Positions 1 to 8,182 of a DNA stretch of 64,000 nucleotides are shown here, piece after piece. The notes below the pieces were generated by a model, which was given only the letters and a program-made list of their open reading frames with translations, did not search any database and was not told where the DNA came from. The position numbers were made by a program, and so were the translations under genes. Every line of letters begins with the position of its first letter. Within the stretch, counting starts at the first letter, position 1. The DNA is from a virus, in IMG/VR virus record IMGVR_UViG_3300028920_002946, positions 1 to 64,000 of that record. One strand, 5' to 3'.

Positions 1-1197
1 CGAGGAACTCTGGCTCGTGATGTTCGACAGTCCCGAATCCCAATTCCCGTCATCCGCGCTCGCATCCGAACTCGCGTTGTTGTTCCCCGTCGCCGCGTCT
101 ATCTGGTCAAAGTCGGAATCGTTATCGAATCCGGCGTTGTTCTTGAGAGTGGCCGCCTGGATACCGCAATCCAGCCCGCAATAACAGTTATATGCCGTGC
201 AGTTCTCCACGCGCGAGGCTGCCGCCCCGGCCGTGAGGTAGAGAAAGATGCCGCCTTGTGCTATCCCGCCTTGGTCCCACACGGCGCAGTCGTGTATCTG
301 GTGCGACCCGTTTGTGGTCCCGGTGCAGATCCCGGTTCCTTTCTTCCCGTTCTTGTCTATGAGGCAGTTGTAAACCTTGAACAGGTAGCCGGTGGTCGGG
401 GTGGCCCCTGTAGTGACAGAATGGTAGTTGCTCGTCAGCGAGTATTGGGTGTAGACATACATGTCACGGAAGACAAATTGGCCGCTACCCTCCATATCGC
501 AGCTGAACATGAAGCCGTTGAAGTTGTGCGCGACCCGGTAGGTCGTGTCCGTCGGATCCCCGTAGTTCGGCTTCTCGGAGTAGGTGTTGAAAATGTTCCC
601 GTTCAAGTCCTCGGTGACGGCGGCCGTCGCGGTCTCCGTGGTCGACCCCTTGCCGACGTAGTTGAGGGTCCCGTTGAGGTCGCCCGTGTCCGAGTAGGCG
701 GCGCTCCACGTGGTGTAGTCCTGCCCGCTCCCCACATAGTAGGTCCCCGAGGTGCGCAGGTTGAAGTCCTTCACGCCCCTCCCGGCGTAGCCGTCGGCAT
801 CGTTGAAGATCGACGTGGTGAGGCCGTGGCCGCGCACGTCCAGAAGATCGACCGACTCGCCGCTGCGGAGGCTGGACTCCAGGCCGGCGATGCCCGTGGC
901 CGTCTCGAGCGCGGGCAGGTCGATGTACGCCGACCTCTCGCGCTTCACCACCCAGCCGGGCATGTTCTCCGCGTCCGGCTGGGACGCCTCCGGCACGGGC
1001 AGGAGAGCCTGCTGCACGGCGGGTTTCCAACTCGAGGGGGCGCGGAGGTACAGGTAGGGCACGCGGGCCTGCGGCGGGTACTCGGGCTGGAAGCCCCACT
1101 CGTCCGGGTCGATGTAGCAGACGGGCATCCCGTCCTTGATGCCGCGCGCGGCCTTCTTGTCCCCGACCTTCACGATTATGTCGATGTAGTCCGCCAT
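1..1197 (-). CDS. Beta-helix-like tail fibre/spike protein, 3' end cut by window
   Basis: The frame is open for all 399 codons from an ATG at 1197 down to base 1 with no stop, so the C-terminus lies outside the window. After about 120 N-terminal residues there is a Gly/Asn/Thr-rich stretch with recurring Asn-Cys steps (YNCLID, HDCAVWD, ENCTAYNC, KNNAGFD), the pattern of a right-handed parallel beta-helix, and it resembles the helix domains of the next genes upstream. It lacks their YVNT-AGGDGTTNAT cap; instead it opens MADYIDIIVK. Its start lies 2 nt after the preceding stop. Role inferred: receptor-binding spike or fibre, last of the adhesin array seen here. The start is supported by its position; enzymatic activity cannot be judged. 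Confidence 0.8.
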   Translation of the reverse strand, partial: MADYIDIIVKVGDKKAARGIKDGMPVCYIDPDEWGFQPEYPPQARVPYLYLRAPSSWKPAVQQALLPVPEASQPDAENMPGWVVKRERSAYIDLPALETATGIAGLESSLRSGESVDLLDVRGHGLTTSIFNDADGYAGRGVKDFNLRTSGTYYVGSGQDYTTWSAAYSDTGDLNGTLNYVGKGSTTETATAAVTEDLNGNIFNTYSEKPNYGDPTDTTYRVAHNFNGFMFSCDMEGSGQFVFRDMYVYTQYSLTSNYHSVTTGATPTTGYLFKVYNCLIDKNGKKGTGICTGTTNGSHQIHDCAVWDQGGIAQGGIFLYLTAGAAASRVENCTAYNCYCGLDCGIQAATLKNNAGFDNDSDFDQIDAATGNNNASSDASADDGNWDSGLSNITSQSSS

Positions 1198-1199
1198 GC

Positions 1200-1919
1200 T
1201 CAGCTCTTGTTGAAGTCGAACGAGAGGGAGGCGTTGGTGATGCTCTGCGACCCGTCTACCTCGACCCGCATTATCTCGCCCTTGCCCATCGATGTCGTGT
1301 CCCAATCCGAGATGTCCAAGTCCTGGTTTTTGATGCCGTTGACGATGTGCGGCCCGGTGAGCCCCGGGTGCATCTTGGAGGATGGCGGGAAGGCCGCGTA
1401 GGTGCCCTTGTAGATGTTGAAGTAGATGGTGCCCGTCTCCTCCGCCAGCACGGTCCAGTTCTGGAGCGTCAAGTCGAACGGCGCCCTGATATTGCCTTTC
1501 GTGCCGGACGATATGGCGCTCGAGCCGCCCTCGACGATGATGTTCATGGTGCCCGTGTAGCCGCCCTCGATGCCCCGGACGCCGGTGGCGCCGGATCCCG
1601 TCACGCCCACCGGGCCGGTCTCGCCCTGCGACCCCGTGAATCCGGCCTCTCCGGTGGCCCCCTGCGGCCCCGTCGCACCTTGGTCGCCCGTTATGCCGCC
1701 CTGCCCGGTGATGCCCTGGTAGCCGGTCAGCCCGAAGGTCCCGGTGTCCCCGGCGAGCCCCGTCAACCCCAGCGGGCCCGTTTCCCCCTGCGGTCCCGTG
1801 ACGCCCGAGACGGGGAATCCCACCTTGACCCACTTGTCGTCGGCCTCCGAGTATTGGTAGCGGGAGCCGTACGTCGTCTGATACTGCTCGCCGTTTGCCG
1901 GGCCGGTCGGAAATGCCAT
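1200..1919 (-). CDS. Collagen-like tail fibre protein with C-terminal head domain
   Basis: 239 aa. Residues 1-37 form a small domain (MAFPTGPANGEQY... DDKWVKVG), followed by Gly-X-Y repeats at about 38-120, many of the form G-x-T, typical of bacterial and phage collagen triple helices that lack hydroxyproline. Residues 121-239 are a globular head shared with the proteins at 5789, 3115 and 6470; shared signatures are TGPHI, DLSDW/DISDW and a C-terminal VTVSL-like strand. The architecture implies a homotrimeric fibre with a distal adhesive head. It starts at ATG 1919 in a 132-nt gap that carries one copy of the recurrent palindrome. Fibre role is from family knowledge; receptor unknown. Confidence 0.85.
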   Translation of the reverse strand: MAFPTGPANGEQYQTTYGSRYQYSEADDKWVKVGFPVSGVTGPQGETGPLGLTGLAGDTGTFGLTGYQGITGQGGITGDQGATGPQGATGEAGFTGSQGETGPVGVTGSGATGVRGIEGGYTGTMNIIVEGGSSAISSGTKGNIRAPFDLTLQNWTVLAEETGTIYFNIYKGTYAAFPPSSKMHPGLTGPHIVNGIKNQDLDISDWDTTSMGKGEIMRVEVDGSQSITNASLSFDFNKS

Positions 1920-1973
1920 TTCAGTCTCCCTGACTCTGCCAAAAGGTGCCGGGAAGGCGTCATCGACGCTCGG

Positions 1974-1994
1974 GGTGCGCCTTTCGGTGCACCG
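1974..1994 (-). other. Small hairpin in leader of collagen fibre gene
   Basis: The minus strand reads GGTGCACC-GAAA-GGCGCACC, an 8-bp stem with one A-C mismatch and a GNRA-type GAAA loop, between the palindrome and the start codon at 1919. No T-tract follows, so it is not a typical terminator. It may stabilise the leader RNA. Confidence 0.3.
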
Positions 1995-2012
1995 TACACG
2001 TTGGCTCCAGCA

Positions 2013-2027
2013 ATTAATAGACTATCA
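2013..2027. promoter_or_regulatory. Intergenic palindrome TAATAGNCTATTA, copy 1
   Basis: The plus strand reads ATTAATAGACTATCA, one mismatch from the perfect dyad TAATAG-N-CTATTA. It sits in the 132-nt gap after the stop at 2052 and about 95 nt upstream of the collagen-fibre start at 1919. It is one of at least seven copies, all in gaps upstream of minus-strand genes. Probably a promoter element or operator; not tested. Confidence 0.55.
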
Positions 2028-2051
2028 GGCTTTTCGGGGCGGCAGGGGGGT

Positions 2052-3104
2052 TTACACCAATCCGCTCTGTGTGCTCGCGGCGCCGAACCCCATCTTCGCC
2101 TTGTGGAACGAATATTGAAACGGCCCCGCGTCGCACACCAGGCCGTGCCTGTAGGCGCTGCGCATGCCGTCCACGGGGACGTTCGAGTCCGACGCGGGGC
2201 CTACCCCCGCCTTGATCAGCACCGAACCCGGCTTGAGGCGGAAGTCGCCGTCCTCCAGATAGTTGGGGTTGAGAAACTCGTTTCCCCAATCGCTGACCGG
2301 TATTGGATTCGTTCCGTCACCGTCATCGGAGGCGCAGTGGTCTATGACAACATTAGTTTCACCGACATGAATCCTGAAGTCATCACTACTGAAATAGAAA
2401 ACACTACAATTCTTAATCGTTACATTGCTTTGGTTAATCCAGAAGCCATACCCGCCCCCAGTAAGAATGTTGTTGTAGAAGAAAGCGGGTGTGTCATTGG
2501 ATGAGTTCAAATAAACAGGTGTAACAGTTCCTCCTGAACCACCATAGGACTGCATGACGTTATCATGGAAATACCATTTTCCTCCACTTGGGCTACCTGT
2601 GAGGAAGTCTTCTGTGCCTCCGTCCTTCGCCATTCTGAAGATACAGTTCTTGACCTCACAACCATCGATCCAGTTACCCGTCCATTGGAATAGTTCGTAC
2701 CGATTGTTGGTCATCGTAACTTGAAGGCCATCAAACACTATTCTGATCGGCTTCGTATCTGACCCGCCACATCCGAGAGCTATGTTTGAATTGTTGACAT
2801 TCAACCGATAGGTGCTGTCGTTCCAATGTCCTCCATGAAACCCGTCGGGTTCGGATCGATTCGCTTGGATAGTCAAGGTATAGCCAGAGCCGTCGAAGTA
2901 ATTCCAACCAGGGTCCCAATCCACTCGGTATTCGTCCTCGACCGACCCGCAACATAGCAGAAGGATGTCACTATCGTATAGTTTGTTGCGGAGGTTGTTC
3001 TCCGCCTGCGTCATCGTCGCAAAGGCACGATGGTCGCCTGTGGTGGCGTTGGTAGTACCGTCACCACCTGCAGTCGATGCTGTATTGACGTACCTGGTTA
3101 CCAC
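2052..3104 (-). CDS. Beta-helix tail fibre/adhesin protein (cap family)
   Basis: 350 aa from a GTG start at 3104; an AGAGG-type ribosome site lies upstream and the encoded start MVTRYVNTAS matches its paralogues. Residues 1-35 form the conserved cap (YVNTASTAGGDGTTNAT... RAFATM). Residues 60-270 show beta-helix rungs with IKNC, DGCEVKNC and DHCAS steps. The C-terminal module (DWGNEFLNPNYLEDGDFRLKPG) closes the helix. It is a close paralogue of 4729-5778, with long identical stretches and clustered differences. The central part is visibly more AT-rich than the flanks. Likely a trimeric receptor-binding or depolymerase-type spike; no catalytic residues can be assigned by eye. Confidence 0.85.
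   Translation of the reverse strand: MVTRYVNTASTAGGDGTTNATTGDHRAFATMTQAENNLRNKLYDSDILLLCCGSVEDEYRVDWDPGWNYFDGSGYTLTIQANRSEPDGFHGGHWNDSTYRLNVNNSNIALGCGGSDTKPIRIVFDGLQVTMTNNRYELFQWTGNWIDGCEVKNCIFRMAKDGGTEDFLTGSPSGGKWYFHDNVMQSYGGSGGTVTPVYLNSSNDTPAFFYNNILTGGGYGFWINQSNVTIKNCSVFYFSSDDFRIHVGETNVVIDHCASDDGDGTNPIPVSDWGNEFLNPNYLEDGDFRLKPGSVLIKAGVGPASDSNVPVDGMRSAYRHGLVCDAGPFQYSFHKAKMGFGAASTQSGLV
2114..2201. repeat. Direct repeat copy A (88 bp, identical to 4791-4878)
   Basis: The 88 bases here are identical to 4791-4878. Both encode the C-terminal closing module of the two beta-helix paralogues. Exact identity inside otherwise diverged genes implies recent duplication or gene conversion. Confidence 0.9.
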
Positions 3105-3114
3105 GTACTAGCCT

Positions 3115-4725
3115 CTACGTTTGGTGGCAGCCCAACGCCACCGTGACGCTCTCGGGGGAGTCCGACTCAATGACATTCAGCTGCATCCAATCCCCCGCCG
3201 CGCCGGTCGTCCCGGCCCAACCCGACAAATCGTAGTCGGCGTTCCTGAAAGCCTGTCCGATGTGCGGGCCCGTCGCCGACCCGTTCATGGAGAATGACGG
3301 GGGCCACGCGCTGAACGGGCCTATCCTCAAATCGGTGCGGATCGTCGTGCCGTCGCTCGACACCATCTCCCATGAATCGATCTGCAGATCATACGGCACC
3401 TGCAGCTGGCCCCCGATGCCGGTCGAGGGGTTGTTCATGACGAAGTTGAGGAAACCCGTCACCCCCGGGTCGGGGCCGGTCACGCCCTGCGGCCCCGTCA
3501 CGCCCGCGAGGCCGGTTACCCCGACCGGGCCTGTGGATCCGAAGGTCCCGACACCGGTCTCGCCCGTGGGTCCGGTGGGTCCCGGCACTCCCGTGTCCCC
3601 CGGCACTCCCGTGTCCCCTTGGACGCCGGGCACCGAAGCCCCGGTCGCCCCCGCCTGACCCGTCTCGCCCTTGCCGAGCGTGTCGGACTTCATCCAAACG
3701 CTGCGGTCGGAGTGGTAGACGTACAGGCTGCCGCTGGCCGTGCGGTGCTCCTGGCCGTCGTACGGGTCGGACGGGAAGGAGTAGTTCGGCACCGGGTTCT
3801 CGAAGGGCCCTATTGACGCTGTGCCGCCGGATCTGGCGTCCCCGACGATGTCGTCCGCGGGGACATCGGGGTCGGCGGAGGGCCCGATGCCGGCACCCTC
3901 GAGGTCGGAGCCGGATGCCAGCCTGTAGTCGATGCTCGCCACGTAGTCGGGGTTGTGGAACTGCTCGCCCCAATCCGATATGGTGACCGGGTTCGACCCC
4001 TCCCCGTTGGGCGTCGCGCAGTGGTCGACGACGACGCCCGTCCCGGAGAACACGCCCGCGTCGATTCTCGCGCAGTTCGTGACGTAGACGGTCCCGCTAA
4101 AGCGGGCCACCGGGTACGCCCAATTCACGAAGACGCAGTTCACCACGGATATGCCGCTGGCGTTAACCTGCACGCCGTTTGAACTGTTCGGCGTGTCCAC
4201 TTGGAAGACGCAGTTTTCGACATCGACGGCCCCGAAGTGGTCGTACCCCTTGATATTGACTGTTCGTACTATGCAGTTCCTGATCTTCGACCCAGAGAGC
4301 GCATTCGACCCGAAGGAGATGGCATGCCGGGTGTCGTTCTCCTGATATATCTGTATGCCCTCGACGATGAATATCCTGGAGGTGCCGTACGCGTTCTCGA
4401 TGCACGCCTTGCTGGACGTGTCGCATTGGATCCGATAGCGGTCGGTGCTCCAGACGCCGTCGTGCGCTCCGTTGGTGTCGTCCGGGTTGCCCCTGATGGC
4501 CATGGAGTAGGCGGCGTCGGTCGTCCACGATCCCCAGTTGTTGGCGTTCACCGTGTCGGCGGCCGCGCCGCAGCAGAGCACCTGCACGTCGTCCGAGACG
4601 GGAGACGAGTTGAGGGCCGTCATGGCCTCCATCAACGTGGCCCACGCACGGTTCCCGCCGCTGGTGGCGTTCGTGGTGCCGTCACCGCCCGCTGTACTCG
4701 CTGTGTTGACGTACTTGGTTATCAT
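3115..4725 (-). CDS. Fused beta-helix + collagen + head tail fibre protein
   Basis: 536 aa. Residues 1-310 are a beta-helix with the family cap (MITKYVNTASTAGGDGTTNAT) and closing module (GPSADPDVPADDIVG, GPFENP). Residues 312-350 (SFPSDPYDGQEH... RSVWMKS) match the N-terminal domain of the stand-alone collagen proteins. Gly-X-Y repeats run about 353-422 and the shared TGPHI-type head occupies 423-536. It therefore looks like an exact in-frame fusion of a helix-only gene and a collagen-only gene. Its ATG follows the preceding stop by 3 nt. Likely a receptor-binding fibre. Confidence 0.87.
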   Translation of the reverse strand: MITKYVNTASTAGGDGTTNATSGGNRAWATLMEAMTALNSSPVSDDVQVLCCGAAADTVNANNWGSWTTDAAYSMAIRGNPDDTNGAHDGVWSTDRYRIQCDTSSKACIENAYGTSRIFIVEGIQIYQENDTRHAISFGSNALSGSKIRNCIVRTVNIKGYDHFGAVDVENCVFQVDTPNSSNGVQVNASGISVVNCVFVNWAYPVARFSGTVYVTNCARIDAGVFSGTGVVVDHCATPNGEGSNPVTISDWGEQFHNPDYVASIDYRLASGSDLEGAGIGPSADPDVPADDIVGDARSGGTASIGPFENPVPNYSFPSDPYDGQEHRTASGSLYVYHSDRSVWMKSDTLGKGETGQAGATGASVPGVQGDTGVPGDTGVPGPTGPTGETGVGTFGSTGPVGVTGLAGVTGPQGVTGPDPGVTGFLNFVMNNPSTGIGGQLQVPYDLQIDSWEMVSSDGTTIRTDLRIGPFSAWPPSFSMNGSATGPHIGQAFRNADYDLSGWAGTTGAAGDWMQLNVIESDSPESVTVALGCHQT

Positions 4726-4728
4726 CTC

Positions 4729-5778
4729 TTACACCAATCCGCTCTGTGTGTTCGCCCCCGGAAAACCCGTCTTCGCCTTATGGAAAGAGTATTGAAACGG
4801 CCCCGCGTCGCACACCAGGCCGTGCCTGTAGGCGCTGCGCATGCCGTCCACGGGGACGTTCGAGTCCGACGCGGGGCCGACCCCGGCCTTGATCAGCACC
4901 GAGCCCGGCTTGAGCCGGAAGTCGCCGTCCTCCAGATAATTGGGGTTGAGGAACTCGTCGCCCCAATCGCTGACTGATATTGGATTCGTTCCGTAACCGT
5001 CATCGGAGGCGCAGCGGTCTACGACAACATTAGTTTGACCAACGGCGACTCTAATGTCCTCGCCAAATCCGAAAACAGTACAATTCTTGATAGTCACATT
5101 ACTCTGATATACACTGATCCCACGCCAACCTCTGGTTATAAGGTTGTTGTAGAAGTAAACAGGTGTGTCATTGGTTGAGTTCAAATAAACACTCTGGACA
5201 AGTCCTCCTGAACCACCATAGGACTGCACGACGTTATCATGGAAATACCATTTTCCTCCGCTTGGGCTACCTGAGATGAAATATTCATCGCCACCATCCA
5301 TCGCCATTCTGAAGATACAGTTCTTGACCTCGCAACCATCGATCCAATTACCCGTCCATTGAAACAGAACAAATCGATTGTTGGTCATCGTAACTTGAAG
5401 GCCATCAAACACTATTCTGATCGGCTTCGTATCCGACCCATTAAGAGGCATAGCTAAATTTGAGTCATTGACATTCAACCGATAGGTGCTGTCGTTCCAA
5501 TGCCCTCCATGGAACCCGTCGGGTTCGGATCGATTCGCTTGGATAGTCAGAGTATAGCCAGGGCCGTCGAAATAGTTGTAATCAGGGTCCCAATCCACTC
5601 GATATTCGTCCTCGACCGACCCGCAACAGAGCAGTAAGAGGTCAGAGTTGAACTGTTTGTTGCGAAGAGTACTTTCCGCCTGATCCATCGTTGCAAAGGC
5701 GCGGTGATCTCCAATGGTGGCGTTCGTGGTACCGTCACCGCCCGCTGTACTCGCTGTGTTGACGTATCTCGTTATCAT
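4729..5778 (-). CDS. Beta-helix tail fibre/adhesin protein, paralogue of 2052-3104
   Basis: 349 aa; ATG at 5778 preceded by AAGGGGAT, a good ribosome site. It shares the cap, rung pattern and C-terminal module with the protein at 2052-3104. Long blocks are unchanged (VEDEYRVDWDP, IQANRSEPDGFHGGHWN, KPIRIVFDGLQVTMTNN) while short patches differ, for example FYNNLITRGWRGISVY versus FYNNILTGGGYGFWIN. This fits a conserved scaffold with variable solvent-facing loops. A 10-nt gap separates it from the upstream collagen gene. Receptor binding is inferred. Confidence 0.85.
   Translation of the reverse strand: MITRYVNTASTAGGDGTTNATIGDHRAFATMDQAESTLRNKQFNSDLLLLCCGSVEDEYRVDWDPDYNYFDGPGYTLTIQANRSEPDGFHGGHWNDSTYRLNVNDSNLAMPLNGSDTKPIRIVFDGLQVTMTNNRFVLFQWTGNWIDGCEVKNCIFRMAMDGGDEYFISGSPSGGKWYFHDNVVQSYGGSGGLVQSVYLNSTNDTPVYFYNNLITRGWRGISVYQSNVTIKNCTVFGFGEDIRVAVGQTNVVVDRCASDDGYGTNPISVSDWGDEFLNPNYLEDGDFRLKPGSVLIKAGVGPASDSNVPVDGMRSAYRHGLVCDAGPFQYSFHKAKTGFPGANTQSGLV
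4791..4878. repeat. Direct repeat copy B (88 bp, identical to 2114-2201)
   Basis: Second copy of the exact 88-bp repeat, in the 3' part of the paralogous helix gene. The two copies lie about 2.7 kb apart in the same orientation and could mediate deletion or exchange of the intervening fibre genes. Confidence 0.9.
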
Positions 5779-5788
5779 GCCTATCCCC

Positions 5789-6466
5789 TTAAAGCGTCCG
5801 CGAGTACCCGAGGGACACGGTTACACTCTTGATGCCCGTGGCGCCCTGGATCAGGAACTGCACATAGTCCCCGGCCCCCACCGAGACATCTGACCAATCC
5901 GAGAGATCCGTGGCCTGTCCCTTAGTGCCTCCCGTGATGTGCGGCCCCGTCGCACCGGAGTTCATGGTCGCGATGCCGGGCCAATCGGAGTACGGCCCGC
6001 TCTTGACATCCGACCAAAAGAATCCCGTTTCCCGCGAAACCGCCTCCCACGAGTCGAGATCCATCTTGCATGGCACTTTCACGCTCGCCTGGAACCCCGG
6101 CGCGAGGTAGTCGCCGTTCCCGTCGAACGTCATGCCGAGGACACCCGTCGCCGACCCATAGTAGCCCTGCGGCCCGGCCGGGGAGTATCCCGTCTCGCCC
6201 TGCGGCCCGGCGACACCCGTCGCGCCCGGACCACCCGTGGGGCCGGCGGCGCCCTGCGGGCCGTCGATTCCCGTGGCGCCCTGGTCGCCCGTCGGGCCCT
6301 GCGGGCCTGTGGGGCTTTGCGGGCCGGTCGCCCCGCGCAGCCCGGCCTCGCCCCGCAGCTCGGTGCCGTATTTCACCCATCGGTTGCGGTCGGAGCGGTA
6401 GACGTACCTCGACCCGTACTTCGTGGTGTGCGTCTGCCCGTCGTTCGGCCCTGTAGGGAATGCCAT
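5789..6466 (-). CDS. Collagen-like tail fibre protein with C-terminal head domain
   Basis: 225 aa, same plan as the protein at 1200-1919: N-terminal domain [13 protein letters not shown]... RNRWVKYG, Gly-X-Y repeats at about residues 40-108, then the TGPHI/DLSDW head ending [11 protein letters not shown]. It lies between a fused helix-collagen gene and a helix-only gene. The stop is 3 nt before the next-downstream ribosome site. Predicted trimeric fibre; receptor unknown. Confidence 0.85.
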   Translation of the reverse strand: MAFPTGPNDGQTHTTKYGSRYVYRSDRNRWVKYGTELRGEAGLRGATGPQSPTGPQGPTGDQGATGIDGPQGAAGPTGGPGATGVAGPQGETGYSPAGPQGYYGSATGVLGMTFDGNGDYLAPGFQASVKVPCKMDLDSWEAVSRETGFFWSDVKSGPYSDWPGIATMNSGATGPHITGGTKGQATDLSDWSDVSVGAGDYVQFLIQGATGIKSVTVSLGYSRTL

Positions 6467-6469
6467 GCT

Positions 6470-8140
6470 CTATCTCTTCTCGTAGTGCTTCAGGGAAATT
6501 GACGCCTGTCTGACATCTGACTCGAGAACGTTCACGTGCAGATACTCGCCAAACGCCCCCGTGGTGCCCGACCAATTGGAAAGATCCGACGAACTATCCT
6601 TGAACCCGTCGATGACGTGCGGGCCGGTGTCCCCCGCGTTCATGAGCGCCGCGGAGGCCCAACCGTCGTACGTGCCGCGCGAAAGCTCGGTGACGAACGT
6701 CCCCGTTTCCGGCAGCACCGTCTCCCACGCCCCGATCATAAGATCGTACGGCAGCCTCATCTGCGATCGGTATCCAACCTGTATGGAGGTGTCGCCCCCG
6801 TCGAACGAGAACTGTAGGATCCCCGTGACGCCCGGCGGGACGCCGAGCTCCCCCCGGACTCCCCCGGTGCCATCAAGCCCGGTTTCGCCCTGCATCCCCG
6901 TGGCGCCGTCAAGGGCGGCGCCGGTCAGTCCCTTTTCCCCCTGCACCCCCTGCGCGCCCGTCACGCCTTGGACCCCTTGGACGCCCACCTCCGGCGCCCC
7001 GGTCGCGCCCTCCCCCCCGGTCGCGCCCGCGTTGGATCCCTGCGCCAGGCTGTACTTCACGTAGTGCTTGGACGGCGAGCAATCCGTCAGCCAGGACTGC
7101 CCGAACGATGACGTGTGCAGATCGCCGTCGGTGCAGGTGGGGTATTGGTTCTCAAACGGTCCGACGCTCGCCGTGCCGCCCGACCTCGACTCCCCGACGA
7201 TGTCGTCCGCGGGGACGTCCGAGTCCGCGGAAGGCCCGACCCCGGCGTCCCTGAGGTGCGAACCGAGAGACATCCTGTAGTCGAGATCCGCCGTGTAGCT
7301 CGCGTTGTAGAACTCGTCGTCCCAATCCGATATGGAAACGGGGTTAGTGCCCTCGCCGTCGTCTGCGGCGTTGTGATCTACCGTGGAGGGTCCGGACAGG
7401 CTCAAATCGTCACTGCAGTTGAGGATTGAGCTGTTCTTAATCGTTGCCGTGCAGTCGCTGTGGGTGTAAATCCCCGTGCTCAATGAGTCCAGCACGTTGT
7501 TGTAGAAGTCCAAGCGGATAGTGCCCCCGGCGGTGCTGATGCCCTGTCCCGCATTCGACACATACAAATTCGTGAAGACGTTGTTGCGCACCACCATCGT
7601 TGCGTTGAGGTTGGCCGCATCCTCCGCGCGAAAACAGCTATAATTCGTGACGTTGTTGCTCCACTTGAACAGCGTCTTTTCGCACGAGCTTCCGTCCGAC
7701 AGCCTCGTGAACGTTATTCCGTAGGCGCCTCCCCCTGCCGTCCTCGAACACAGGACTTGGACGCCCTCCACATGATATTCTCTGGATTGGTAGCTGTCCC
7801 TGTGGCAGTTGAAATAGATGCCGTACTGCGAGTTGGCGTTGTCGAAGGTGTACTTCGAGTCGTCCCAAACGCCCCCATGCGCCCCGTTCGCGTCATCGGG
7901 GTTGCCCCTGACGGTGAGGCTGTACCCCGATTGGATCGTCCCCGGGCGGAATTGGGGAATCGAAGAGTCAACGGCATCGCCGCAGCACAGAACCTCATAG
8001 TCATCGTTTACGGGCTGCGCCGCGCGTATCTGCTCCTCCGCCTCCTGCAGGGTCGCGAAAGCACGGTTCGCCCCCGACGTGGCGTTCGTGGTGCCGTCAC
8101 CGCCCGCGCTGCTCGCCGTGTTCACGTATCTCGTTACCAT
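6470..8140 (-). CDS. Fused beta-helix + collagen + head tail fibre protein
   Basis: 556 aa, second fused architecture. Residues 1-325 form the helix with the MVTRYVNTASSAGGDGTTNAT cap, internal rungs (VRNNVF, DFYNNVL, IKNSSILNC) and closing module (DVPADDIVGESRSGG). Residues 330-367 match the collagen-protein N-domain, Gly-X-Y repeats run about 368-443, and the head spans 446-556 (TGPHV, SSDLSNW). ATG at 8140. Its 5' end and upstream flank are repeated nearly exactly at 10205-10327. Likely receptor-binding fibre. Confidence 0.87.
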   Translation of the reverse strand: MVTRYVNTASSAGGDGTTNATSGANRAFATLQEAEEQIRAAQPVNDDYEVLCCGDAVDSSIPQFRPGTIQSGYSLTVRGNPDDANGAHGGVWDDSKYTFDNANSQYGIYFNCHRDSYQSREYHVEGVQVLCSRTAGGGAYGITFTRLSDGSSCEKTLFKWSNNVTNYSCFRAEDAANLNATMVVRNNVFTNLYVSNAGQGISTAGGTIRLDFYNNVLDSLSTGIYTHSDCTATIKNSSILNCSDDLSLSGPSTVDHNAADDGEGTNPVSISDWDDEFYNASYTADLDYRMSLGSHLRDAGVGPSADSDVPADDIVGESRSGGTASVGPFENQYPTCTDGDLHTSSFGQSWLTDCSPSKHYVKYSLAQGSNAGATGGEGATGAPEVGVQGVQGVTGAQGVQGEKGLTGAALDGATGMQGETGLDGTGGVRGELGVPPGVTGILQFSFDGGDTSIQVGYRSQMRLPYDLMIGAWETVLPETGTFVTELSRGTYDGWASAALMNAGDTGPHVIDGFKDSSSDLSNWSGTTGAFGEYLHVNVLESDVRQASISLKHYEKR

Positions 8141-8182
8141 GTGCTAAAGCTCTCCCCTAGAAATCCGCCCCGAACCATATGG
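8062..8182. repeat. Cassette-flanking direct repeat, left copy
   Basis: About 121 bp covering the 5' end of the fused fibre gene, its leader and the last codons of the next gene upstream (encoding WFGADF). It matches 10205-10327 with few differences, one of them a C-tract of 5 here versus 6 there on the plus strand. The pair flanks the propeller-helix gene and the short relic. Confidence 0.88.

Noticed and set aside
256-1401. Long plus-strand ORFs here and throughout (for example 18253-21195, 30440-33361, 42698-45040)
   Set aside because: They lie opposite coherent minus-strand genes, have Arg/Val/His-rich compositions typical of GC-rich shadow frames, lack ribosome sites and show no domain.
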